Position numbers and translations under genes: made by a program
The notes under the pieces: model-generated
The model's database searches: none
What the model saw: the letters and a program-made list of their open reading frames with translations, nothing else
What the model was told of the DNA's origin: nothing
Shown: positions 1 through 6,972 of the stretch, in pieces
Layout: every line of letters begins with the position of its first letter
Position numbering within the stretch: the stretch's first letter is position 1
From: Thermoplasmata archaeon
Lineage (GTDB): Archaea; Thermoplasmatota; Thermoplasmata; Lutacidiplasmatales; UBA184
NCBI GenBank assembly: GCA_021792485.1
Contig: JAJYUO010000010.1
Location: forward strand, 1-15,401
DNA: 15,401 bases
Direction: 5' to 3'

Positions 1-2
1 CG

Positions 3-164
3 ATCGGCGGGATGACCCCGCGGACCGTCAGGATTCTTCACCGGATCTCGCGATCCGACCGGAAGACCGCCTCCGGCTGGGAGGTCCGCGGCTGCGTCGC
101 CGTGAAGAACGGCACGTTCGTGCCGCGGCCCATCCCCAAGGAGATGCGACGGAGGCTCGCGTGA
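3..164 (+). CDS. Hotdog-fold acyl-CoA thioesterase, C-terminal fragment (partial at window edge)
   Basis: The reading frame enters from the left edge and ends in TGA at 162-164, giving about 53 residues. The tail has the look of the 4-hydroxybenzoyl-CoA/YbgC-type thioesterase family: a strand with RILHRISRSDRKTASGWEVR, then a strand containing CVAVKNG, then the closing PRPIPKEMRRRLA, which matches the usual ending of that family (a proline-flanked 'iPee.r..l'). The catalytic N-terminal half lies outside the window, so activity cannot be judged. Its TGA overlaps the GTG start of the next gene by four bases (GTGA, 161-164), indicating one operon and likely translational coupling. In this neighbourhood a thioesterase could release gentisate or another aromatic acid from its CoA ester; that role is inferred. 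Other hotdog enzymes remain possible. Confidence 0.5.
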   Translation: MGGMTPRTVRILHRISRSDRKTASGWEVRGCVAVKNGTFVPRPIPKEMRRRLA

Positions 165-1084
165 GCGCGGTCGGACCCGATCCGGCACGACTCCGCTACC
201 TCCTCCGCGCCGCCGCACCGGACCGTGCGGCCACGTGGTTGCTGTCGGACGGAGAGGCGTACTATGCGCCGGAGGATCCTTCGGCGTTTCCGCTCGAGGA
301 TCCGGTCGCCATGCTCTCCCTCTGGGACGCCCGTGCATCCGTCCCCCTCGCGCGCGTGGGAACCCCGACGCGCTACCTCCCCCCGTTCCCCATCCGCCGG
401 GTCTTTTGCCCCGCGGTCAACTTCCGATCCCACCAAGACGAGTCGGGGATGCCGGTTCCGACGGAGCCGTACTTCTTCCTCAAATTCGCCAGTTCGGCCG
501 TTCCGCACGGCAGCACCGTCGTCGCTCCGTTCCAGGCCGAGCAGCTGGACTACGAGGGCGAGATCGGCTACGTTCTCGGACGCTCGGGCCGACACTGGGA
601 CGAGGGGGCCGCCCGCGCGGCGATCTTCGGCTACACGCCGGCGAACGACCTCAGCCTGCGCGACTACCAGTTCCGGGAGCAGCCCCGATTCGGCAAGAAC
701 TGGGTGATGGGCAAGGCGTTCGACTCCTCGCTCCCGATCGGGCCCTGGATCCTCCCGCGCGAGGCGGCCCCCGAAGGAGAGATGACGGTGCGGACCCGGG
801 TGAACGGAGAGCTCCGGCAGGATGGGAGCACGCGCGACATGATCTTCCGCCCCGAGCAGCTGATCGCCCGCCTCAGCGAGGTGAACACGCTCGGTCCGGG
901 GGATCTCGTGCTCTCCGGGACGCCGTCGGGGGTCGCCGCCTACCGAGGACGGCGGTACCTGCGGGACGGGGATACCGTGGAGGTCGAGGTCGACGGGGTC
1001 GGGACCCTCCGCCACGGGATCGCTTTCGAGCCGCGCCCTCAGAAGACCGCGAGCGGCGTCACGGGAGATGCCGTCCCTCCCTGA
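161..1084 (+). CDS. Fumarylacetoacetate hydrolase (FAH) family protein, probable fumarylpyruvate/maleylpyruvate hydrolase
   Basis: A 307-residue protein of the FAH superfamily, metal-dependent C-C bond hydrolases or isomerases acting on 2,4-diketo acids. The conserved core is visible: VNFRSHQDE near 87-94, the metal-binding LDYEGEIGYVLG with Glu132 and Glu134, Asp163 in GYTPANDLSLRD, Lys185, and the GTPSGV loop at 253-258. Length is typical of two-domain members. The GTG start at 161 is chosen because it forms a GTGA overlap with the upstream thioesterase stop. A gentisate 1,2-dioxygenase lies in the opposing operon, so the likely job is hydrolysis of the ring-cleavage product to pyruvate and fumarate or maleate; family membership is seen, the substrate is inferred. 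The last 46 bases overlap the end of the convergent cyclase gene, leaving no room for a dedicated terminator. Confidence 0.85.
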   Translation: MSAVGPDPARLRYLLRAAAPDRAATWLLSDGEAYYAPEDPSAFPLEDPVAMLSLWDARASVPLARVGTPTRYLPPFPIRRVFCPAVNFRSHQDESGMPVPTEPYFFLKFASSAVPHGSTVVAPFQAEQLDYEGEIGYVLGRSGRHWDEGAARAAIFGYTPANDLSLRDYQFREQPRFGKNWVMGKAFDSSLPIGPWILPREAAPEGEMTVRTRVNGELRQDGSTRDMIFRPEQLIARLSEVNTLGPGDLVLSGTPSGVAAYRGRRYLRDGDTVEVEVDGVGTLRHGIAFEPRPQKTASGVTGDAVPP

Positions 1085-1950
1085 ATCCGCAACGGGGCGC
1101 ACACGAAGAGGAACTCGTAGGCGCCCGCGGCGGCGAGCTCATCGGTCTTCAGGTTGTCGATGAGCCGGATGCCGCACTTCGTGATCAGGTACTGATGGAC
1201 GGGCAGGCGCGTGCCGTCCCTCTCCGGCGGGGTCACTTCGGTCGACGGCGTGTCGGCCCCGGTCACCGCCACGTCGCGCTCGCCGAGCCACTGGGCGAGC
1301 GCGTAGCCGATCCCGGGGGATCGCTCGTAGTACTCGTTGTAGCGCTCCGGCTGGGACCAGAGTCGGGAGAGTCCGGTGTGGAACAGCACCGCATCTCCCG
1401 GACCGACGCTCAGTCGGTGATCGGCGAGGAACCGCTCGGTGGCCTCGACGGTCACCGGGGCACCGGGAGCCATCGGTTCGGCGCCGTCGGTCGCGTCGAC
1501 CAGGACCCCGCGGGTGACGATCGGGGGACCGGACTCGACCCCCAGCTTCCGGGAGCCGGTCGGCAGCGTGTTCTCGAATGCGTCGACCCCGTTGTAGAGC
1601 TTGTTGTCGAATGCGATGTGGTTGAGCGCGTCGAGGTGGGTCCCGAGATGATCCGAGAGTTCCAGCCGGCAGAGCGCGGCACCGAACTTGTTCTTCGTGG
1701 CCGGCCGGATGGGGGGGCGGTGATCGTACACGCGTTGGGAGGTCAGGTAATGGAACGGCCCGTGCGTGGCGGCCCTTCCCGGCATCCCGAGAAAGATCGG
1801 ATGACCGAGCGGAAGGACGCGGCCGGTTCGGACCAGTCGCACCGCGGCAAGGAGCTTATCCGGGGTCAGCGTTGCCGCGGTGCCCAGGACGTCGGCGGCG
1901 CCCCACTTCGAGGGGAACCACGGCGCCTCCGACTCGTACCACTCCGGCAT
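1039..1950 (-). CDS. Cyclase-family (kynurenine formamidase-like) metal-dependent hydrolase
   Basis: A 303-residue protein of the 'cyclase' family (PF04199), which includes bacterial kynurenine formamidases and other metal hydrolases. The signature is clear: HLGTHLDALNH at 101-111 matches the family's HxGTHxD...H metal motif, with a later GADTPSTE at 231-238 and His252. The frame stays open upstream, but the ATG at 1950 is chosen because it lies 8 nt after the stop of the gentisate dioxygenase and starts a plausible N terminus. It is the last gene of the SDR > oxygenase > dioxygenase > cyclase operon. Possible roles are hydrolysis of an amide, ester or lactone intermediate, or direct processing of maleylpyruvate; the sequence does not decide. 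Its last 46 bases are antisense to the end of the FAH-family gene. Confidence 0.85.
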   Translation of the reverse strand: MPEWYESEAPWFPSKWGAADVLGTAATLTPDKLLAAVRLVRTGRVLPLGHPIFLGMPGRAATHGPFHYLTSQRVYDHRPPIRPATKNKFGAALCRLELSDHLGTHLDALNHIAFDNKLYNGVDAFENTLPTGSRKLGVESGPPIVTRGVLVDATDGAEPMAPGAPVTVEATERFLADHRLSVGPGDAVLFHTGLSRLWSQPERYNEYYERSPGIGYALAQWLGERDVAVTGADTPSTEVTPPERDGTRLPVHQYLITKCGIRLIDNLKTDELAAAGAYEFLFVCAPLRIQGGTASPVTPLAVF

Positions 1951-1958
1951 GGGGGCAG

Positions 1959-3023
1959 CTAGCCCCGCTCGGGGCTCTCCTCGCGGTAGAGGCTCAACGC
2001 CCGCATCGTCGGCGTGTTCGTGTAGGAGAAGAGGACCGCCGGTTCGCTGCCCGTGGCCCGGTGGGCGTACTCGGCCCACGCGGGCACGACGATGACATCG
2101 AAGGGTTCCCAGGCGAACGCGTGTCCGTCGACCGTCAGCGTCCCCTTTCCCTCGACCCCCATGAAGATCGCGCTCGCGCTTCGGCGTCGGGGCCGGAGCG
2201 TCGCGCCGGGGTCGATCCGCTGCAGGTAGGCGTCCATGGTCGGAAGGATCGGTCCACCGGTGAGCGGGTTCACGTACTCGAGGATCCTCCCTTCGCTGGG
2301 ATGGTGCGCGCTCGCGGGCAGCGCCTCGAGCGCCGCCTTGGTGGGGGCGTAGGGATAGTTCAGGATTGGGGAGAACGCCGTGGAACGGCGCTCGCCGAGC
2401 GGGCGCAGGCCCCGCCCGTAGGTCTTCTGGGAGCTGTTCGCGGCGTCACGCACGGGCTGGTGCTTCGCCGGGAACTCCTCGTAGAACATTCCCGAAAGGG
2501 CGTTGATGAGCGGGATGTCGAGCGCGTCCAGCCAGACGACGGGGCCGTCCGCCTCGTTGCCGTGATCGTGCCAGGTCCACGTCGGGGTCGTGACCACATC
2601 GCCCGGGCCGAGGATTGTCTTCTCGCCGGCGACGTTCGTGAACGCGCCCGTCCCCTCCATCACGAACCGCAGGGCGTTGGGCGTGTGCCGGTGCGCCGGG
2701 GCGATCTCGCCGGGGAGGATGATCTGGATCCCCGCATAGAGGGTCTGCGTGCTCGCCGCGAGCTCGCGCGGGAGGCCCGGGTTGAGCAGCATCAGAACCC
2801 GGCGGGGCGCCTCCTCGATGCTGACGACGTCCGCCGCCTGGTGCACCAGGGGCCGGATCTCCTTCCACTTCCACTGGAACGGCTTTTCCTTCGGCGCCGG
2901 CTGGGCCGGCATCAGGTCGTCCATCACCTGCCAGAGCGGGTGCATCTGGAGATCGTGAACGCGGTCGAAGTAGTCGCTGCGCGCCGGGGTGGGGGTGCGC
3001 GAGGGCTTGCCCGTCGTGCTCAT
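1959..3023 (-). CDS. Gentisate 1,2-dioxygenase (bicupin)
   Basis: A 354-residue bicupin dioxygenase that opens gentisate (2,5-dihydroxybenzoate) between C1 and C2 to give maleylpyruvate, using Fe(II) and O2. The N-terminal cupin carries the iron ligands: PAHRHT with His111 and His113, RFVMEG around 119-124, and WTWHDHGN with His152 and His154. The second cupin (about 265-345) has SASAIFMGVEGKGTLTV and AYLQRIDPGA but no obvious His triad, as is usual for family members with iron only in the first domain. Length is normal. The ATG at 3023 forms an ATGA overlap with the stop of the upstream di-iron oxygenase gene, so the two are probably translationally coupled. It is the most diagnostic gene of the aromatic cluster. 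A salicylate or 1-hydroxy-2-naphthoate dioxygenase of the same family is possible but less likely. Confidence 0.9.
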   Translation of the reverse strand: MSTTGKPSRTPTPARSDYFDRVHDLQMHPLWQVMDDLMPAQPAPKEKPFQWKWKEIRPLVHQAADVVSIEEAPRRVLMLLNPGLPRELAASTQTLYAGIQIILPGEIAPAHRHTPNALRFVMEGTGAFTNVAGEKTILGPGDVVTTPTWTWHDHGNEADGPVVWLDALDIPLINALSGMFYEEFPAKHQPVRDAANSSQKTYGRGLRPLGERRSTAFSPILNYPYAPTKAALEALPASAHHPSEGRILEYVNPLTGGPILPTMDAYLQRIDPGATLRPRRRSASAIFMGVEGKGTLTVDGHAFAWEPFDVIVVPAWAEYAHRATGSEPAVLFSYTNTPTMRALSLYREESPERG

Positions 3024-3739
3024 CGGGCGATCTCCTCCCGGTACTTGTCGGGGACCGGCGGCATCGTGAATCCCGCCGATTCTAGGTACTCCCGCACCTG
3101 TCGGAAGTACTCCTGCCGCATCGCCTCATTGGAACGCCGCTTCAGCCCCCACCGGACGAACAGTTCGTTGTTCGCGGACGACGACGAGCCGAAGAAGTCG
3201 AGGGTTGGAGGTACCAGCTCGTCGAACGCGGTCTGGAGCCGACGCCGGTTCGCCGGATCCTCGGCCAGTAGCGTCCGGACGATCTCCCGCCCCAAACCGA
3301 CGTGGAACTGTTCGTCCGGATACGTGTCCTTGGCCACCTTCCGTAGGGGGAGGTAGGTGGAAGCGACCAGGTCGTCCAGCTCGATCAGCTCGGCGACATC
3401 GACCACCGCCTTGATCGCTCCGAACCGGGGCCAGTCGACCATGGGGTAATCGAAGATCGTCAACGGCTTCTTGTCCTTCCACTCGAGCCCCATCGCCTCG
3501 GCGAGCCGCGCGAAGAGGATGTGGTGGTTGAACTCCTCCATGGTGTTGCGGCTCACCAGCCACTTGTACTTCGGGGTGGGGGCCATCCGGATCGCGGGCT
3601 CATCGAACGTCATCGCGCCCTTGAGCTCGTTCACGGCGTGACTGACGACGATCTTTCCGATCGCCTTCGTGTATTCCGGGGGGTACCGCGCGAGATCCTC
3701 GGGTCCGCGCACCTCGTCGACGAACCGTTCGGCGCTCAT
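3020..3739 (-). CDS. PaaA/PaaC-like ferritin-fold di-iron oxygenase (phenylacetyl-CoA/benzoyl-CoA epoxidase family)
   Basis: A 239-residue protein resembling the catalytic subunit of ring-epoxidising di-iron enzymes (PaaA, BoxB, PF05138). Candidate ligands fit a four-helix di-iron centre: Glu38 in VNELKG, Glu69-x-x-His72 in MEEFNHH, Glu117 or Glu120 in DVAELIELDD, and Glu143-x-x-His146 in DEQFHVG. The C-terminal stretch NNELFVRWGLKRRSNEAMRQEYF resembles the end of PaaA proteins. At 239 residues it is shorter than typical PaaA and far shorter than BoxB. It overlaps the upstream SDR stop and the downstream dioxygenase start by four bases each. No reductase or PaaB/C/D partner is present in the window, so the electron donor must lie elsewhere or the enzyme works differently. 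It probably hydroxylates or epoxidises an aromatic CoA ester; that is inferred from family and context. Confidence 0.75.
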   Translation of the reverse strand: MSAERFVDEVRGPEDLARYPPEYTKAIGKIVVSHAVNELKGAMTFDEPAIRMAPTPKYKWLVSRNTMEEFNHHILFARLAEAMGLEWKDKKPLTIFDYPMVDWPRFGAIKAVVDVAELIELDDLVASTYLPLRKVAKDTYPDEQFHVGLGREIVRTLLAEDPANRRRLQTAFDELVPPTLDFFGSSSSANNELFVRWGLKRRSNEAMRQEYFRQVREYLESAGFTMPPVPDKYREEIAR

Positions 3740-4683
3740 CGCTCCTCACGTCGAAGGCGTCCGGAGTTACTTAAGTCGCGTGACATCAGCATGAGGTCGG
3801 TCTCCAGCGGAGCGAGGACCCCGCTCTCCTCCCAGGCGTCGAAGGCGCGCTCCAAGAACTCTGCGTCTACGTGGGCTGCGTCGGGCGCACTCTGGACGCC
3901 GACCGGACGCGGCTGGCTGAAGACGAAGAGTTCCTTCCCCCGCACTCCGAACGTCTGCCCGGTGTAGATCCGCGCCCGCCGAGAGCAGAGGAAGAGGACG
4001 AGCTGGGCCACGCTCTCCGCGGGCGCCACCCCCTTGATCGTCGCGAGGTAATCGACGAGCCACGGCGCCGACGTGGGGATCGTCTCGGTCACGCGCGTGT
4101 GCGCGAACGGGGCGATCGCGTTGACGGTCACCCCGTAGCGCGCGAGATCGAGAGCCGTGATCCGCGAGAGGGACGTCAGCCCCCCTTTGGCCGATCCGTA
4201 CCCCGCCTGCCCGCGGTTGCCGATGAGCCCCGCGCTGGAGATGATGTTGACGATCCGACCCCACATCCGCCCGCGCATTCCCGTGGAAACGAGGCGGGTC
4301 AGGTAGAACGCCGCGCTCAGGTTGTTCGCGATCACGGCATCCCACGACGCCGGCTCGAGGTTGAAGACCATCCGATCCTGAAGGATCGCCGCGTCGTTGA
4401 CCAGGATCTCGACTGGCCCCAGTGCCTCGGCCTCCGCCATCAGCGCCTTCGCGCCTTCGAGCGTCGCTGCGCTTTTCGCGGAGCCGATCGCCCGACCGCC
4501 GGAACCCCGGATCTCCTCGGCGATCCGGAATGCGAGATCCGGATCTTCCGGCCGTCCATCGATGGTGACGCCCGTGTCGTTCACCACGACAGTGGCACCG
4601 GCACGCGCCAATCGATGGGAGATGGAGAGCCCGATCCCTCGTCCTCCCCCGGTCACCAGGGCGACTTTGCCTTCCACGCTCAC
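3736..4683 (-). CDS. Short-chain dehydrogenase/reductase (HSD17B4-like 3-hydroxyacyl-CoA dehydrogenase type)
   Basis: A 315-residue classical SDR. The cofactor loop TGGGRGIG is at 11-18, the catalytic set is Ser149/150, Tyr162 and Lys166 in the YGSAK motif, followed by VTVNAIAP at 186-192. The usual NNAG motif reads NDAA (96-99), a small oddity. The insert NDTGVTIDGRPEDPDLA and the C-terminal tail with FSQPRP match the branch of SDRs related to the dehydrogenase domain of peroxisomal multifunctional enzyme 2, so the tail beyond residue 250 is normal. The frame is open for 480 bases upstream, but homology begins at EGKVALVTGG. GTG at 4683 is chosen (N terminus M-S-V-E-G-K); GTG at 4677 is the alternative. 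First gene of the aromatic operon, with an ATGA overlap to the next gene. It may oxidise a dihydrodiol or hydroxyacyl-CoA intermediate. Confidence 0.85.
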   Translation of the reverse strand: MSVEGKVALVTGGGRGIGLSISHRLARAGATVVVNDTGVTIDGRPEDPDLAFRIAEEIRGSGGRAIGSAKSAATLEGAKALMAEAEALGPVEILVNDAAILQDRMVFNLEPASWDAVIANNLSAAFYLTRLVSTGMRGRMWGRIVNIISSAGLIGNRGQAGYGSAKGGLTSLSRITALDLARYGVTVNAIAPFAHTRVTETIPTSAPWLVDYLATIKGVAPAESVAQLVLFLCSRRARIYTGQTFGVRGKELFVFSQPRPVGVQSAPDAAHVDAEFLERAFDAWEESGVLAPLETDLMLMSRDLSNSGRLRREER

Positions 4684-5048
4684 GCCGGTGTCATTCTCCC
4701 GGGATATTTCGCCCCTGGGGCCCCTGTACCGCGCACCGGTGAAGCGCGCGCCTTCGGTAGGGTGACCATCCGGTGTGAGCCCCGCGCGGAAGCCGCCGGG
4801 GACGGTCGACGGCCCATCCCTTGAGAACCCCGCATCTCCGTGCGACGAAGGCGCCGTGCAACGCCGCCGTGTAACGGATGCGACTCCGGGACGCCAGCCA
4901 TCCGGAAGGCTCTCTCCCGACTCTGAGTCGACCCAAGCGGTGGAAGCGAGGTCGTCCGGCGCGCGTGCACGACGTTCCGAATCGTTCCGTTCGGGCATTC
5001 CTCCCGGCAAGATCCGACCCCGGCGTCCTACCCTCGGCCGGCGACCGT
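4684..5048. other. Intergenic stretch between the arsenic operon and the aromatic operon
   Basis: A 365-nt region lying after the aquaporin stop and before the SDR start, both on the minus strand. Apart from the TATA-like patch at 4702-4711 it holds a 13-nt palindrome (CGACTCTGAGTCG, 4918-4930) and GC-rich short hairpins near 4711-4726. Open frames exist on both strands, but their predicted proteins are arginine- and proline-rich with no recognisable domain, as expected from GC-rich non-coding DNA. I see no convincing gene. Confidence 0.6.
4702..4711 (-). promoter_or_regulatory. Putative TATA box of the aromatic-degradation operon
   Basis: On the minus strand this reads CGAAATATCC, an A/T patch in GC-rich surroundings. 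Its centre lies about 24 nt before the GTG at 4683 and 30 nt before the alternative GTG at 4677, so the transcript would have almost no leader, as is common in archaea. Sequence and spacing are seen; function is inferred. Confidence 0.45.
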
Positions 5049-5744
5049 TCAGGTGCCCGCCTGGATCCGACCTGGCCCGCGATCGGCGATATCGACGGAT
5101 TGCGGGCGCCAAAGGGCGGCGACCACCGCGGCTGCCAGCGGCGCCGAGACGAGGTAGAGCCAAAGGTCGGTGAACGTACCGGAGAGCACCGCCGGTGCGA
5201 CGGTCCGCGCCGGGTTGAGCGAGCTACCGGTCCAGGGGCCGATCACGTATGTCGACACCCCCACGACCAGGGGCGGGAGCAGCATCCTCCATCGCCTTCT
5301 TCCTTCTCCGCGGTCGGCGAGGAGAAACACCGATGCGACGAGGAGCGCGGTGAAGATTGCCTCGACGGCAAAGTCCAACAGCAGACCGCCCTGCACGGGG
5401 ATCGTGGCCCCGAGATGGCTCGAGGGTCCGAGGGCCGTGAGGACAGCGGCGCTCGCGACGAACGCTCCCGCGAACTGAGCGGCCCAGTAGCCGGGTACGT
5501 TCCTCCAGGCGAAGCGACCGCTCAACGCCAGCGCGAAGGTGACCGCCGGGTTGAGGTGGGCTCCCGACCGGGCGATGAAGAGGACCAGGGGAATCAGCAC
5601 GGCGGCGAACCACGCGCATCCCATCCACCACTGGGGGATTCCGCCGACGCGACCGGCGGCCACGATCGTTCCGGTGCCGATGCCGACCAGGAGGGCGGTT
5701 CCGCCGACTTCGGCCGCCCATCTTCGTGCGGTTTCGCGGTTCAC
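5049..5744 (-). CDS. MIP-family aquaporin/aquaglyceroporin of an arsenic operon (AqpS-like)
   Basis: A 231-residue membrane channel with both family hallmarks: GAHLNPAVTFA (NPA at 65-67) and TGSSLNPARTVAP (NPA at 177-179), the two half-helix loops that form the pore. About six hydrophobic segments are visible, near 13-31, 41-58, 82-105, 121-143, 154-170 and 191-211. GTG at 5744 is chosen because it overlaps the arsC stop by four bases (GTGA); an ATG further inside (Met41) would delete the first helix. In Sinorhizobium meliloti an aquaglyceroporin, AqpS, encoded with ArsC lets arsenite formed from arsenate leave the cell, and the same role is likely here because no ArsB or Acr3 pump is present in the window. 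The arsenite role is inferred from context; the channel family is certain. Confidence 0.85.
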   Translation of the reverse strand: MNRETARRWAAEVGGTALLVGIGTGTIVAAGRVGGIPQWWMGCAWFAAVLIPLVLFIARSGAHLNPAVTFALALSGRFAWRNVPGYWAAQFAGAFVASAAVLTALGPSSHLGATIPVQGGLLLDFAVEAIFTALLVASVFLLADRGEGRRRWRMLLPPLVVGVSTYVIGPWTGSSLNPARTVAPAVLSGTFTDLWLYLVSAPLAAAVVAALWRPQSVDIADRGPGRIQAGT

Positions 5745-6199
5745 TGGGAACAACCCGGAGGCAGGCGGACGTCGCTCGGATCCGAGCGGACTAATTCGGC
5801 CCGGAGCTCCTTCACCCGAGCGGCGATCTCGTCCCGCACGCGGCGAAACCCCGCGTCGTCCAGCCGAGCGGGATCCGGAAGCGCCCAGTCCCGGAGTTCC
5901 CCCTTCGTGAGGCGGGCCGGGCAGCTCTCTCGATCGAGACAGCCCATCGTCACCCGCAAATGCGAAGCGTCGATCATCTCGGTCGTCAGAACCCGAGGTC
6001 CATGGGGAGGGAGGGCCAGCCCGATCTCCCGGAGCATCGGTCCGGTGCGGGGGTTCGCCTGCCGAGCCGGCTCCGTGCCGGCCGACGTCGCGACCCACCC
6101 CGGAGGGGGATCGGCGTTGAAGATCGCCTCGGCGATCAGCGAGCGGCACGCGTTCTCCACGCAGACGAACAGCACCGTCCTCGTAACCACGCCGCTCAC
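5741..6199 (-). CDS. arsC: Arsenate reductase, thioredoxin-coupled low-molecular-weight phosphatase type
   Basis: A 152-residue protein that would reduce arsenate to arsenite in the cytoplasm. The N-terminal P-loop is CVENACRS: Cys13 through Arg19 is the CX5R catalytic loop of low-molecular-weight phosphatases. The two additional redox cysteines of the thioredoxin-coupled ArsC class appear as Cys87 and Cys93 in TMGCLDRESCPAR, and DWALPDP near 104-110 supplies the late Asp region. This cysteine trio separates it from plain tyrosine phosphatases and from the glutaredoxin-type ArsC. The start is GTG at 6199, which overlaps the arsM stop by four bases; GTG at 6190 is the alternative. The product of this enzyme is the substrate of both neighbours, the methyltransferase and the aquaporin channel. 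Confidence 0.9.
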   Translation of the reverse strand: MSGVVTRTVLFVCVENACRSLIAEAIFNADPPPGWVATSAGTEPARQANPRTGPMLREIGLALPPHGPRVLTTEMIDASHLRVTMGCLDRESCPARLTKGELRDWALPDPARLDDAGFRRVRDEIAARVKELRAELVRSDPSDVRLPPGCSQ

Positions 6200-6972
6200 G
6201 CCCTTCGTTTGGTGGCGCGGATCGCAGCCGCGACCACCCCGAGCGAGGCGGGCCCCTTCAGCGAGTCCACGGGGTCGGAGGCGGAAGCGACGTCGATCGC
6301 GATATCCGTGAAACCGACCGTGCGCAAGAGCGCCCGTAGGCGCGGGATCTCCACGGCCCCGCTCGAACACGAGGACCACAGCGTGGGGTCCGCGCGTTCC
6401 CGGGCCGGGATCTTCCGGGTCGCCACCATGTCAAAGACGGCGAGGCGACCGCCCGGGCGCAGGATCCGACACGCTTCCCGGTACACGGCGGCTTTGTCCG
6501 GAACGAGGTTGATCACGCAGTTCGATACGACCACGTCCACGGATCGGTCGGCCACGGGAAGGTGCTCGATCTCTCCCAACCGGAACTCGACGTTGGGATA
6601 GCGGCCCGACCGGGCGTGGGCCCGCGCCTTCGCCAGCATCTCGGGCGTCATGTCGACGCCGATGACGCGGCCGCGGGGACCCACCCGCTTCGCCGCGAGA
6701 AAACAGTCGATCCCCGCACCGCTTCCCAAGTCCACCACCACCTCTCCGGGGTGAAGCGAGAGGAGCGAGGTGGGATTCCCGCATCCCAAGCCGAGGTTCG
6801 CTCCCTGCGGAAGCGCCGCTAGCTCTTCCTCGCGGTAGCCGATCTGGAGGGCGGTGGTCGCGCCCGTGCAGCCGCTCCGGGGAGATCCGACGGCTCCCGA
6901 GGCGATCTGGGCGTAGCGGGCGCGGACCTGACCGCGAAGCCGGTCGGGGTTTGCCCCGGGACCCGCTCTCAC
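6196..6972 (-). CDS. arsM: Arsenite S-adenosylmethionine methyltransferase
   Basis: A 258-residue SAM-dependent methyltransferase that adds methyl groups to arsenite. The SAM loop is DLGSGAGIDC at 81-90, followed by GVDMTPEML at 105-113 and the post-core strand SNCVINLV. Four cysteines fall where ArsM proteins need them: Cys35 in SGCTGATT, Cys64 in GLGCGNPTSL, Cys152 in SNCVINL and Cys202 in SSCSSGA. They correspond by position to the four conserved cysteines of characterised algal ArsM, so the enzyme looks intact, including the residue linked to the first methylation step. GTG at 6972 overlaps the arsR stop by four bases (GTGA), and the stop overlaps the arsC start the same way. The open frame extends far upstream through arsR, but that part is not homologous. 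Confidence 0.92.
   Translation of the reverse strand: MRAGPGANPDRLRGQVRARYAQIASGAVGSPRSGCTGATTALQIGYREEELAALPQGANLGLGCGNPTSLLSLHPGEVVVDLGSGAGIDCFLAAKRVGPRGRVIGVDMTPEMLAKARAHARSGRYPNVEFRLGEIEHLPVADRSVDVVVSNCVINLVPDKAAVYREACRILRPGGRLAVFDMVATRKIPARERADPTLWSSCSSGAVEIPRLRALLRTVGFTDIAIDVASASDPVDSLKGPASLGVVAAAIRATKRRA

Noticed and set aside
235..1962. A 575-codon open frame on the plus strand across the FAH and cyclase genes
   Set aside because: It runs out of frame through one clearly recognisable gene and antisense through another, with low-complexity composition and no domain.
3871..4824. A 317-codon open frame antisense to the SDR gene
   Set aside because: The SDR on the other strand has intact cofactor and catalytic motifs; the antisense product is Arg/Pro/Asp-rich with no recognisable fold.
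4918..4930. Palindrome CGACTCTGAGTCG in the gap between the arsenic and aromatic operons
   Set aside because: It is about 235 nt from the nearest start codon, has no second copy and no promoter nearby, so a role as operator is not supported.
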